In this document: in pieces, positions 36,901-48,058 of the stretch
How positions within the stretch are numbered: the stretch's first letter is position 1
Layout of the letters: every line of letters starts with the position of its first letter
NCBI RefSeq assembly: GCF_009870125.1
Contig: NC_046680.1
Span: 21,223,501 to 21,287,500 of the forward strand
Reading direction: 5' to 3'
From: Drosophila pseudoobscura
Taxonomy: Eukaryota > Arthropoda > Insecta > Diptera > Drosophilidae
Length of the DNA: 64,000 bases
Position numbers and translations under genes: made by a program
Notes under the pieces: generated by a model
Database searches by the model: none
What the model was told of the DNA's origin: nothing
The model's input: the letters and a program-made list of their open reading frames with translations, nothing else

Positions 36901-39618
36901 TACTTGGTCTGCTGAAAGTGCGGCTTGTGGTCGTTCTTATCGCCAATGGAGATCCGGAACACCTGGTGGCCCCGATTGGGCTCCCCGTTGTCGAACAGGC
37001 TCGACGGGGAGTTGTCGCTGGCGATCACCTTCACGTTGTAGAAGTCGCGCTCCTCCCGATCGAATGTCGTGAGGGCCGTAATGTTGCCCGTGTGTCGATC
37101 GATAGCGAAGAAATCCCGATTGTCCGCCAGCTCGAAGGACACAATGTTGTTGGCCGCCGTCCCATCCATGTCGAAGGCGCGCACCTGCATCACGGGCGTG
37201 CCCGGCGGCTCGTTCTCGAGAATGGTGCCCGACTTGACCTCCGTGAAGTAGGGAATGTTGTCGTTGACGTCCTCGACCTTGATCTTGATCTGGTGCTCGG
37301 CCCCCAGCTCGAAGGTGTTGCGCACACTCATCGTGAGGGTGTAGTCCGTGATGGCCTCGTAGTCGAGGTGCTTGCCCAGGCTGATGGTCACCTCGTTGCC
37401 GAGCTGATTGAAGACGAACGTGTTCTTGCCGTTCGTCTGCTCCGTGCGGCCGGTGATCAGCTCGAAGATCACCTCCGGCTTGTCCGGCATGTTGGAGACA
37501 GCCGTCAGCGTGGCTATGGGCTGCGAGAAGTTCTTGAGGTCCTCTTTCAGGTAGATGGGCGTATCGATGGGGTCCACAAAGGTGGGTGGCTTGATCGAGG
37601 ACTCCACAATGCGTATCCGCACTTCGATCTGGGCGTCTTGTGGCGGATCCGGCACTATGTTGTACGCCCGCACATTGATCGTGTACGACTGTCCGGGTCG
37701 CTTGTCAATCGGTCGATTCAGATAGATGATCCCCGACTCCCTGTCGATCTTAAAGTACTGAAAGTCGCGCTCCCGCAGTATCTCGTACTCTATGATGCTG
37801 TTGTTGCGGTCATCAAAGTCGCTGGCACTGATCGACATGATCACCGCGTCGGGCTGCAATTAAAAGACATGGGGTATAAGGCCTCGAACAATATCACAAA
37901 GACGTTTAAGGGGGACGGGGTCTTCTCTCTAAACCGCACTTTCCTGCAAGTTTGCCCAAATCAGGAATAGGCACATCTTTCCTTCGCGAAATCCACTTCG
38001 CTTCCCTCCTGACCAAAAGTGCAACCTAAACTGAAACCTTTAAAAGGAAAATGCTCGGCTTTCAGAGAGCTTTTCTAAAAATACTACACAGAAATGAAAG
38101 CGGAATGAAAACGGGGAAATGGGGTTCTCCCCCGAACGATTTGTATGGCATCACTGGCTGGCGGAAATAGTATTCCATTCCATAAGCTTGAGATAATTTC
38201 CTGGAATAATATATATTTGTGGATCCCATTAATTCCCCTTGGGGAACATGTGTTTGAAAAAAGATTCTCAAGATTTATGGCTCGGCATAGAATCAGAAAC
38301 TATCCAGACTATAAGGGAATTTTCACAGGTTTCTTGTAAGTATTGTATCACAAAACTTTGCTGACAAACTGCGCACGGTCGTACTTTGCATTGGACACCA
38401 ATTCGTTATTCTCGCTTCCACTAAGCTTTTCCATTGCCTGGCGACAGTTTTTCCGTCGTGCAAAAACTAGTGGAAAAACAGAGAGAAAAGGCGGCTGGCT
38501 TTGGCTTTGGGCGTTGGAAAGGGTTTCAAGGTTCTCTGCATCGGGCCGGGGCGAGCAATGAACTCAAACCCGTCTGAGAGCCTCCTACGCTGCTTGTTGC
38601 TGCCAGGAAAACTTGTTCCGCCCAAGAAGATGTGTTCGCCCGAAGAGCGCAGAGCCCACAGAGCCCACGGAGCCTACGGAGCTGTTAATTATCGCTGGAA
38701 GTCGCGGGACCCTCTGTGAGGTGTTTGTGTGTGTGGGGGCAGGTGGGCGACGGAGAGGCGACAATGGCAATGACCCATAAATTGCGACTAAGCCAATTAA
38801 ATTGTTGCTCAAATATCATGACATCATTCAAGGGGGGAGGGGGCGGTGGCATGACGTCACTCGCGGACCGTCGCACACAAAGAGTGAAGGAAGAGACCAA
38901 GCGGCAGTAATCCAGGGTCCGCGTACTTGGTCCTCCGTTGTGCGGGACAGTTCGAGTCGTCCACACTTACCTGTGCATTTTCCGACATGGACTCGTCGTA
39001 GCGCGCCTTGTTGAACACCGGGGGATTGTCGTTGATGTCCTCGATGGTCACGTTGAAGGTGCAGACATCGTCGAGCGGCGGCAGGCCGTTGTCCGTGGCC
39101 TGGACGGTGACAAACACGAACTTCTCGTGGATGGGCTCGTCCCGATCGAAGGTGTGGCCGGTGACAATGACGCCCGTGGTGGGGTTTATGAAGAACTTGG
39201 GTCGTTCGGAGCGCGACTGGACGAGACTGTAGCGTATCTCCTGGTTGGGATCGGGATCCGTGGCCTGCACCATGAAGACGTAGGTGTTCTCGGGCTGCTC
39301 CTCCTTCACGGAAGGCGCATAGCCCGCGCAGTTCTTGAAGGCGGGCTTTCGATTGTCGCCGGTGTAGTTGTTGTTATCCGGCAGCGTCTGGGCTGAGAGG
39401 GCGGGTGAGATGATGCTGAGGGCCACGGCCACGGCCATGAGCAGCCTGCTCCTGTGGCTGTAGCTGTGGATGTGGATTTGGCTGTGCCTCCGATCCCGAC
39501 ATTTTCGTTTGTGCTGCTGGTGTGTCTGCTGCTGTGCTGGATTCGGACTCGGGTTTAGATTGAGGTGATTGCTGACCGACATTTTATTGCAGTTGGCTGA
39601 ACACTTGTGGAATTTCAT
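33948..39618 (-). CDS. shg: Shotgun, DE-cadherin (two coding exons)
   Basis: Coding exons are 38971-39618 and 33948-37853; the donor CAG/GTAAGT and acceptor TTGCAG/CC join SENAQ to PDAVIMS in phase, leaving a 1,116-base intron. The product is about 1,517 residues, or 1,505 if translation starts at the second in-frame Met (39582). DE-cadherin is the epithelial adhesion molecule of adherens junctions, binding homophilically outside and catenins inside. Visible parts: a hydrophobic signal segment (~59-75), tandem cadherin repeats with DxNDN and DRE calcium motifs, a membrane-proximal EGF-like module (CLNGGTPRYGENDVCDC, ~1097-1133), a laminin-G domain (~1134-1333), one membrane helix (~1338-1358) and a 159-residue tail. 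The tail keeps the juxtamembrane p120-binding block (KNGWHEKDIDDIRETI) and the beta-catenin block (SLSSLASCTDDGDLNFDYLS). No break is seen. Which Met is used is uncertain. Confidence 0.97.
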
Positions 39619-40482
39619 TTAGCAGACATCCGCCATATCTCAACTTTTGAGCACTTCTTTTGTGAATCACCCCAGTATTTATCCACTAGAACACACACAC
39701 GGGTGCACACACGGGTATACACTCGATCACTACCACTACTTCACCGCACACCTTTTACTTTTACGTTCTCTCTGCTCTGCTCTGCTGTTTTTGTATTTCT
39801 ATTTCCACTTTTGTTAGCTTCTATCTCTCAATGCATGGGTGCATGGGAGCGTGTGTGTGTGTGTGTGAGTGCGAACTAACGCTGACGTCGACGTTCCACC
39901 GTTTGTTTAGACTGCATTTTCATGGCAACCAGCAGAAACAGCCGCCGGGAGACCGTCTAAACATCAATATCGAACAAATTGAAACAAAACAAATCGAACC
40001 AAACACGTACAGTTCGCGCTTTTATTATTTTTCCAGGTATTTTCCGATTTATCTGCTGCTTTTTCACTTATTTTCTTCACTTTTATCTTTTTTTACACAC
40101 TCTCTTTTGCGCTCCCTTCTTCGGACGCCGCTCTCTCACACACCGCAAAACAGGTAAGACCAGGTAGAAAAAAAGTGGTTACCATACACACACTTGTAGG
40201 CAGGCGCGCGCGCGTTTGTGTGTGTGTCGTTGTTTCAGTCTTTTCGTATTTGGTACTTGTTACCAACTCATTCGTGTTTCAAGGCACTGTTTTCCTTACT
40301 TCATTACTTGTTCTACACTTAACGCGAAATTACTGGTAAATTAATCGTAAAATTTAATTTTCAGTTTCTTCCGTTCGTTTCATTTCCGAATTTAGCCGAA
40401 AAAGTTTCGTACGACACGATCCAGCTTTTATTTATTTATTCCGATCGACGCGCCGCAACAACCGCGCGGTTCAAAAGTAAAT
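39619..40482 (-). promoter_or_regulatory. shg: 5' UTR and proximal upstream region of shotgun
   Basis: The sequence directly upstream of the shotgun start codon has no coding frame of its own. It holds short GT and GC repeats (near 39850 and 40205) and is probably 5' UTR plus promoter. No TATA box is evident. The repeat block beginning at 40483 contains the nearest core-promoter-like motifs. Confidence 0.45.
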
Positions 40483-41088
40483 TGCAGAGTGACCAGTTTG
40501 ACTTGTCGATAAAATATACCGTCCTACCCTCAGAAATATACCGTAATATGCGGTCTCATTTCAAAAATATACCGCAAATATACTGACGAATTGAAGTTTT
40601 ATTTTCCATATTCCTCGATTTTGATATTCCGTGTAATATTCTCAGCTATATAGAACATTTAGCCATGCCCACTCAATTTTGTACGATTGATGAATCAATT
40701 CTATACATGATTGGCCTATTCGAAATACTTGCATTTATTGGATTTTTATATAACATTGAAAATTAAATTAATAGTAAATTGAATTGCGGAGTGACCAGTT
40801 TGACTTGTCGATAAAATACACCGTCCTACCCTCAGAAATATACCGTAATATGCGGTCTCATTTGAAAAATATACCGCAAATATACTGACGAATTCAAGTA
40901 CTAGTTTGCATATTCCTCGTTTTCTTTCTTCCGTTGAATATTACTAGCTATATAGAATATTTAGCCATGCCCACATATTTTTAGCCCATTGATGAATCAA
41001 TTTTCTACTTAACTGGCTTATTTTTATTACTTGCTTTTATTGTATTTTGACTAAAACAAGGTTTAAACAAAATAGTTCAACAAAAAAT
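40483..41088. repeat. Tandem pair of 303-base units with promoter-like heads
   Basis: Units at 40483-40785 and 40786-41088 share GAGTGACCAGTTTGACTTG followed by three or more AAATATACCG words, then the CATATTCCTCG...GCCATGCCCAC body seen elsewhere. On the minus strand the head reads TGGTCACTC, close to core-promoter Motif 1, and CGGTATATTT, close to Motif 6. These two motifs often occur together in TATA-less fly promoters. The pair lies immediately upstream of shotgun. Confidence 0.75.
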
Positions 41089-43560
41089 CAGTCGCAATGT
41101 TGCTGGTATTTAAAGACATGATGCGTGTATAGGCCTTTGTACACCCTATTTCGTTAATTTTTTATGTAGATCAAACGCAATTTATTACGACCCTTTTCTC
41201 AAATTGATATTCTTTAGACATATTCAAGGTCAATTTTAGTATCTTGTATATATTTATGTCGATCCTGATACCTACTGAGCCTTGGAAGACAAACGTATTC
41301 ACAATTCTATAACATCCATTTCCCCCAGGGTATGTGTGCATGGAATGGGACTCATTGTTGTGAACCGGTTATGACGACTAATTCTTGGTTAATCTTTCTT
41401 CCGTCGAATATTCCCAGCAATATAGATCTCTTATTTTTGCCCAGATAATTTTATATGATTGCTGAAACAATTTTGATTAGGATTAACTACTTTTAAGTAC
41501 TCAAAAATCTTTTATTTTGACAAAAACACGATTTCATCAAAAATGTTCAATGTCGCAGGTTGTGACGTCAATGTTGCTGGTATTTGCAGACTCATTTGTT
41601 GTCAACCAGGGTATGAGCGTTTGTACACCCTATTTCGTGAATATTATATAAAGATACTGTTTTCCAAGCTGCTTTCAAATGTAATTAATAAAGGCCTTGT
41701 TTTAGATTTCATTTTTTTGGTCGTTTCATGCATTTGATTAGTTATTTGTATATAAAACCTGATCCCTGTAGCGATTCTTTGTCTCTGTAAGAAGACCACT
41801 AATTGCAGAATATCGTTTAATATAGATACTGACTAGTTTCTGCATTAATTAGAGCATGGGATGAAACACATTTCCGCAATTCTATATCATCCATTACTCC
41901 CAGGGTATGTGTGCATGGAATTAGCAACATGTTTGTGTATGGAATGAGACTCATTGTTGCAATAGCGAAACTGCGGCGAATCGGGTATTGCCTATATTTC
42001 AAGCTATAGATGCCCACTTAGCTTTATCCCATAGATAAATGCATTTTCTACAAGATTGCTTCTTTTAATTACCTTAATGTATTTTATTTTGACCGAAAAA
42101 CGGTTTTCAAGTAAATGTTGCTGCAACAGTGTGTATGGAATGTAAAACATTGTGTATGGAACGAGACTCATTGTTGCTAAAGCGAAATTGCGGCGAACTG
42201 CGGCGATCTGCGGCGAACTGCGGCGAACTGCGGCGAACTGCGGCGAATTAAAAATAACGACCAATTCCTTATATTCTTTGTTCCGTTGAATAATACTATC
42301 TATATGGAACATTTAGCCATGCCCACTCATTTTTATACGATTGATGAATCAATTCTATACATGATTGGCCTATTGGAAATACTTGCATTTTTTGAATTTT
42401 TATATAACATTGAAAATGAAATTAATAATTGACAAAAATACCATTTAGCACTAAAAAACACCACATGGGAGCGCGGCGAAAACCAGTTTCTACAGTATGA
42501 CCCTCAGAACAGCACCGAAATACAAAATATACCGAGTGGTGCGCGCCAAATCTAACTTTTTTGAATGTGAGCGACAAGGATTTAAATGTTGTCAACCGGG
42601 CCTTTATATATGCCCACATAATTTTCTACGATTAATGAATCAATTTTCTACTTAACTGGCCAGTTTTTAGTCCTTGCTTTTATTGTATTTTGACTAAACA
42701 AGGTTTAAGCAAAATAGTTCAACAAAAAAACAGTTGCAATGTTGCTGGTAAATTAGCAACATTTGTGTATAGAATGAGACACATTGTTGCAAAAGCGAAA
42801 CTGCGGCGAATCGCTATATAGATTTGCCCACTTAGCTTTATCGCATTGATAAATAAATTTTTTACAAGATTGCTTCTTTAAATTGCTTGTAAGTATTTTA
42901 TTTTGACCAAAAAACGGTTTTCAAACAAATGTTGCCGCAACATTGTGTATGGAATGGTACTCATTGTTGCTAAAGCGAACTGTGGCGAATTCAAATTCGA
43001 TTCAAAAAACGACCAATTCCTCATATTCTTTGTTCCGTTGAATAATACTATCTATATAGAACATTTAGCCATGCCCACTCATTTTTGTACGATTGATGAA
43101 TCAATTCTATACATGATTGGTCTATTCGAAATACTTGCTTTTATTGAATTTCTATATAACATTGAAAATTAAATTAATAATTGACAAAAATACCATTTAG
43201 CACTAAAAAACACCACATGGGAGCGCGGCGAAAACCAGTTTCTACAAAATATACCGAGTGGTGCGCGCCAAATCTAACTTTTTTGAATGTGAGCGACAAG
43301 CATTTAAATGTTGTCAACCGGGCCATTACCGATTCAACAAATAGGATTCCCTCAATTTTGATCTTCCGTCGAATATTCCCAGCTATATAGAATATTTATC
43401 TATGCCCACATAATTTTATCCGATTAGTGAATCAATTTTCTACGTTTCTTTTAGCGAAGAAGGTCAAAAAATGAAACTGCTGTCTAACTAAAACCTTTAG
43501 CTCTGCCCACACAATTTTGGGCCATTGATGAATACATTCTCTTGATGATGCGTGATTCTC
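41089..43560. repeat. Array of decayed copies of the dispersed repeat
   Basis: At least five more decayed units follow, each recognisable by TTTAGCCATGCCCAC, GATGAATCAATT and a TCCGT/C-GAATATT core (near 41398, 42290, 42620, 43034, 43368). The stretch 41080-41345 matches 1560-1795 almost end to end. A block at about 42285-42605 is repeated at 43015-43325, with a roughly 30-base insertion in the first copy. No open coding frame of note is found. Class is not certain; Helitron-type relics are possible. Confidence 0.7.
42189..42248. repeat. Minisatellite of CGGCGAACTG units
   Basis: Five tandem copies of the 10-mer CGGCGAACTG (one with GATCTG) plus a partial copy. Single GCGGCGAAT words occur at matching positions in neighbouring repeat units, so the array probably grew from one of them. 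Confidence 0.9.
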
Positions 43561-43867
43561 CCCATTTCGTTAATTTAATATGAACAAGACTTTTGACAAG
43601 ACTAGACTGAATAGTAAGCTTAGTCGATGTTTTTCCTTCTCTAGGTAGCTCACCTTGCAACTCTCTTACAGATGCGCCTGTACCAGGTACAGTGTACCTG
43701 CAGCGGTAAGCTGTTATATTAAAATCGAATTTATGAACATTCTTGAATGCCATTTATAACAGTTTCTCGTTAGGGTATTTGTTTTTTTAATTTTTATGTG
43801 CGCTGCGGTTAAATTCATTTCCTCTCAAACGATATATCGAAAAACCATCTGTCGCAAATTCCAAAAC

Positions 43868-43886
43868 CATCGATAGTGCCATCGAT
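43868..43886 (+). promoter_or_regulatory. DRE-like sites in the cpa promoter
   Basis: Two ATCGAT cores (CATCGATAG and CCATCGATG) lie about 265 bases before the cpa start codon. They resemble the DNA-replication-related element (TATCGATA, bound by DREF) found in many fly housekeeping promoters. No TATA box is nearby. Confidence 0.45.
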
Positions 43887-44145
43887 GTTTCTCCAGCCCT
43901 GCTGAATCGTCATCGTTGTCCTATTTTGAGAAAAAAGATCACATAGTTTTGTATATCATATCAAAGAAAAAGCATTAAGAAAAACAGTCGAGTTGTCAGT
44001 ATAGTAGTACTACTAAACGCAGCCCAGCAGCACCGGCCATAGAAACGAGAGCACGAGCAACGAGGAGTGCAGAAAAGAACACACAAACCAAACAACTGCC
44101 CCTGCCCCTGCACCTGCACCGATTTCGTGAATCACCAACGGAATT

Positions 44146-45285
44146 ATGGAACAAACACAGATTACAGATGCAGAAAAGGTGCGCATTGTGTCCGACTTCA
44201 TTCTGCACGCTCCGCCCGGCGAGTTCAACGAGGTGTTCAACGATGTGCGCGAGCTCCTCAAGAACGACGCCCTGCTGAAGGACGGTGCCAGCCACGCCTT
44301 CTCACAGTACAACAAGGACCAGCTGACACCGGTGCGCATCGAGAACAGCAACCATAGCGCCATTATATCGGAGTTCAACGATTTGGGTTAGTATCAGGCA
44401 TCAGTGAATCTGCCCATATATGGGCATAGTCATGCAGCAGCGATCCCATCCCCCCTCGCCTGCAATGCTGATACTTAATTGTGAGTCACGAACCCCAAAC
44501 AGTTCGACTTTGTTGATATCTTTCGGGTGTTCGTCTTTGGTGAAGTATACATACCAAAAGCCAGAGACTTTCCTTTTCCCACTGATAAGGCAACGAAATA
44601 ATCTTTCAGGCAACGGTCGCTTCTATGATCCACGTACAAACAAGGCCTTTAAGTACGATCACCTACGGAAAGAGGCCTCCGACTACCAGGATGTGGAGGC
44701 GGATGCCGATTCAGAGCCGTGGAGGGCGGCCCTGGACTTGGAGACGCTTGCATACACTGCCTGTCACTATAGACACGGGGTAAAGGAGCGAATCCATTGT
44801 TAAAGCACACAATAACGTTATTTTTGGGTTTGCAGGTCAGCTCGGTTTTTGGAAAGTCGCAGGGAAACCAGATCACGCTAATCATTTGCATTGAGGACCA
44901 CCAGTTCCAGCCGAAGAACTACTGGAACGGCCGATGGCGTTCGCAGTGGCACGTCACCTTCCAGGCGGGCAGTGGCCTGGCCGAGCTGAAGGGTGTGTTG
45001 AAGGTGCAGGTCCACTACTACGAGGACGGAAACGTTCAGCTAGTGTCCTCCAAGGAGTGCCGCGAGAGTGTAGTGGTCACCAACGAGCAGCAAATGGCCA
45101 AGGAAGTGATGCGTCTCATCGAGGAGGCAGAAAACGAGTACCAATTGGCCATTTCGGAGAATTATCAAACGATGTCGGACACAACTTTCAAGGCAATGCG
45201 CCGCCAACTGCCCATAACCAGGACCAAGATCGACTGGAGCAAAATCGTCTCGTACAGCATTGGCAAGGAGCTGAAAACGCAATAA
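44146..45285 (+). CDS. cpa: F-actin capping protein subunit alpha
   Basis: Exons 44146-44386, 44610-44779 and 44836-45285 join in phase to give 286 residues, the usual length for this subunit. It starts [20 protein letters not shown]. With the beta subunit it forms the heterodimer that caps actin filament barbed ends and limits filament growth in the cytoplasm. The conserved [18 protein letters not shown] and [10 protein letters not shown] blocks are present. The amphipathic C-terminus that contacts actin ([20 protein letters not shown]) is intact. The start has a plausible context (GAATTATGG), and the repeat array ends about 0.6 kb upstream. Two ATCGAT sites in the promoter suggest broad, housekeeping expression. 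Confidence 0.96.
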
Positions 45286-46213
45286 GACCAGGAGCTGCAA
45301 GCGGAAGCGGAGGCGGCGGCGGAGGGGACACAGCAGCATTCGACTAAGCGGCCCAACAGTCTTCCACTTGCAATGGCCAAGCGTCGAGATATGTAACTGA
45401 AGAAACAGCAGCATTAACATTATAACATCCGAGGAACAGAAGGAACAGAACACGATCACGAATACAACTTTAAACTAAATGTCTGTAATTTGCCTATATA
45501 CAACATACATACATACATATACATACATGCATATATACAACGTGTATTTACAATGTGTTATATATAACTAAACTAACTATGAATGCACATGCATAGCTAT
45601 ATAGATATATTTAATTACGATCCGAGATGATTCAATTAAATGGATTTGGACAATGAACGATGCGCTGTTGCCTCGTTTGGGTCACAGTCAGTCAGTCGCC
45701 ACCAATTGTCGCCTTTATCGTTTAAGATGAGCATTAAACGCGGTTTTTATCATGTACGGTACGAGTACTCTTGACTTATGTATTATTCTAATTTTAAACA
45801 AGACAAGACAAACACAATATGAGCAGCTCGTGTGTGGGCACGTGACCGTCCCGTCCAATTGCAAGAGTGCTTGACTTGGACTGCACTTGCACTTGGAACT
45901 GCGCCTCCGATAGAATGTGTTTCAACTATTTTTAGAGTCCACATCCACAGTACTACCTACATTCATCCCGTCAAGTTTACTCAACTCAAACACTTCCCCG
46001 ATTACTAGCATAGGAAGCAAAATAATTGACATTTTAGCCAGCTTTTCAATAACGAAAGACTTTAATTTTTGTAAAACAACAACAATAAATGTGTAATTAA
46101 AATAACTTAAATATTAAACATTTAAGATTGCTTGAATTAGTAAAATTTAATGAGAATAAACTAACTAAATCGGAAACTGTTACTACATTTCTAAAACCCA
46201 TTTAATGGCTCTT
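45286..46213. other. cpa 3' UTR and convergent intergenic sequence
   Basis: AT-rich, with TACATACATACA repeats near 45500-45535 and an AATAAA near 46083. It is shared between the 3' end of cpa and the 3' end of the convergent COA1-like gene. No other gene is seen. Confidence 0.5.
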
Positions 46214-46846
46214 TCAGTGTCCTGCCTCCTGTGGTTGTGGTCGTTCGTTTAGGGGCTGTTCATAAATTCTCTTCGTTACGTTGTCCTGCTGCGAGGCTTC
46301 TGTCTGCTGTGGCGGATTGGGCAATGTGGCATTCTCCCACTGCTGTGGGCTATGAGCCTCGGGCGGAAGATAGTCTAGCTCGGACTTTTCGGATTTCTTG
46401 AGGAGAAAACGCTTATCTGGATTACGCTTTGTTTCCAGTTCCAGTCGGTCAATTAGCCAGCCTTTGTCTGGTAGATTGGTCGCCCAGAAGTACAGGGTTC
46501 CTGCAGAGAAGTGGTCAAATTCTCAGTAAAGGTACATCTTCTGTTCCTTTAGCTTACCTTTGTCGTTGCTGCCATGCACTGAGACCTCCAATTGTGCCTT
46601 CTCCGCATTGCAGTTATTATTAGCGTTGGAAAGATCAATGCCCGACTCTCTTATAGGTTCACCCAACAGCTTCACAGCTCCCTTGTGGTGTCTCAGGGCA
46701 CTGATGGCCAGCTTGTAGTAATCACAGGATCTGACGCGATCCTCCATCCTCCAGCGCATGTACATGACCGCTGATATGGATGCAACAGCGCCGTAAACGC
46801 ATATGTTTCCCAGGGTCTTGTTGGAGGGCATTCGAAATCCCGGCAT
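46214..46846 (-). CDS. COA1-like mitochondrial cytochrome oxidase assembly factor
   Basis: Exons 46558-46846 and 46214-46500 join in phase (G/GA) to give 191 residues starting MPGFRMPSNKTLGNICVYGA. A single membrane segment is visible at about residues 14-30. It is followed by YKLAISALRHHKGAVKLLGEPI and, after the intron, by a TLYFWATN...KGWLIDRLELE block. That order is typical of the COA1/TIM21-like family, small inner-membrane proteins that help assemble respiratory complexes, chiefly cytochrome oxidase. The last 60 residues are polar and poorly conserved. It lies head to head with mRpL54, only about 405 bases between start codons, and both products act in mitochondria. The family assignment is from remembered motifs. 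Confidence 0.8.
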
Positions 46847-47251
46847 TTTTGATTATATTATTTTTTTTGCACTTGTGTAATTTGTTATAACCGGCGCTGA
46901 CATAGAGGTGGAATTGGGGTTATCCGATAGTATTGATGGTTCACTGACTAGGGGATATCTGATCAAAAAGAATCACAGACATTTAGTACTACTTCCCTGT
47001 ATATATTCCCATTTGGCACGTGATTTAATGTATTAACTTAAAAAGAAGGAAAAGGCAAATTTATGTTGGAGTTTAAATTTGATTAGCGATATATCTCGTG
47101 AGTGTCCATCTCTATGTTGTGGCGTGGCCATACCTTCGCATACCAGGGCTGGAGTGTTGCCGCGTTCGAAGATTATACAACAAAACAGAAGTTTCAGCAA
47201 TTAAATGGTTATTTTTCAATTAAATTGAAGCGAAACCAGAAGTGCATAAAT
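46847..47251. promoter_or_regulatory. Shared promoter region between the COA1-like gene and mRpL54
   Basis: This 405-base gap lies between two divergent start codons of mitochondrial genes, so it probably works as a bidirectional promoter. No TATA box or clear Motif 1 is seen. The mRpL54 frame is open upstream of its likely start, but the more upstream ATG (47114) would add a nonconserved N-terminus. Confidence 0.45.
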
Positions 47252-47771
47252 ATGAGTAGCTTAACTGCGGCATTAGCTATGCTGAGACAGCGTGTGATCG
47301 CTCCAGCACTGGCAACATCAACACGTTGTTACGCTGTCAAGCCGGCGGCACCAGGTGAGCCTCAATCTCAGAAATCGTAAATCAGATCAACTCTACCTTT
47401 ATCCGTGCAATGCAGCGGCGAAAAAGAAGAAGCTGGGAAAGCTTGGACCCATTATGGAAAAGAAGGTCATTCCAGTAGAAACAGACGCCAACAAACTGGT
47501 GGGCTATGTGTGTGGCAGTAACTACCTAAAGACTGGCCAGGACGTCAAGGTGAGTGCCCCGGAGAGGGTATGAGACTATCAAGCTCTCATCGTTTTGGTG
47601 TACCTTCAGATCAAACCGGATGCAGAATACCCCGACTGGCTGTGGACCCTTAACACAGAGCGGATAATACCCCTGGACGAGCTCGATCCCAATTCGAAGC
47701 AATACTGGAGACGGCTGCGAAAGCTGGCCCTGCGCCGCAACAATCAACTCTCCAAGCTGAAGAAGTTCTAG
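47252..47771 (+). CDS. mRpL54: Mitochondrial ribosomal protein L54
   Basis: Exons 47252-47354, 47416-47549 and 47610-47771 join in phase to give 132 residues. The start MSSLTAALAMLRQRVIAPAL begins an arginine- and alanine-rich mitochondrial targeting sequence that runs to about residue 30. The conserved body includes GKLGPIMEKKVIPVETDANK, YPDWLWTL and the basic C-terminus KLALRRNNQLSKLKKF. The protein is part of the large subunit of the mitochondrial ribosome. I chose this ATG because the in-frame sequence upstream (from about 47114) does not look like a targeting peptide. Introns are only about 60 bases. Confidence 0.92.
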
Positions 47772-47997
47772 AGGCTTTCGTCGTCGCTGGGTTTGGGCCA
47801 GCGCTAGCGTTTAGTTATTATTGTTTCGGAGACCAGGCATTGGCCTTCAACCTCCTTAAGTGTGTAATCGTGTTGGACCTGTGTTTGCCTTGCTGTCCGG
47901 CGCAAGTACATGAACACTTCGATTATGTTCTTTGCTAAAGTAAATAACGTAAATACATTTTACAACGACTTGCACTCCTTATCAATAATCTCGTTCG

Positions 47998-48004
47998 TAT
48001 AAAA
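47998..48004 (+). promoter_or_regulatory. TATA box of the first chitinase gene
   Basis: TATAAAA lies 55 bases before the start codon at 48059. A GATA-type site (CTTATCA) lies about 20 bases further upstream, fitting regulated midgut-type expression. Both are read from consensus only. Confidence 0.55.
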
Positions 48005-48058
48005 GTCGCAATCTCGACGGAAAGTTCGATCAATGCAGAACGAGTTGCACAAAGAGAA

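Noticed and set aside
40483-43560. The repeat array as a CRISPR array or simple satellite
   Set aside because: Units are unequal, decayed and dispersed (also at 1338-2040) in a fly genome; they fit a transposon-derived repeat.
47102-47251. Upstream extension of the mRpL54 frame
   Set aside because: In frame, but its sequence is not targeting-like, while the Met at 47252 starts a typical mitochondrial presequence.
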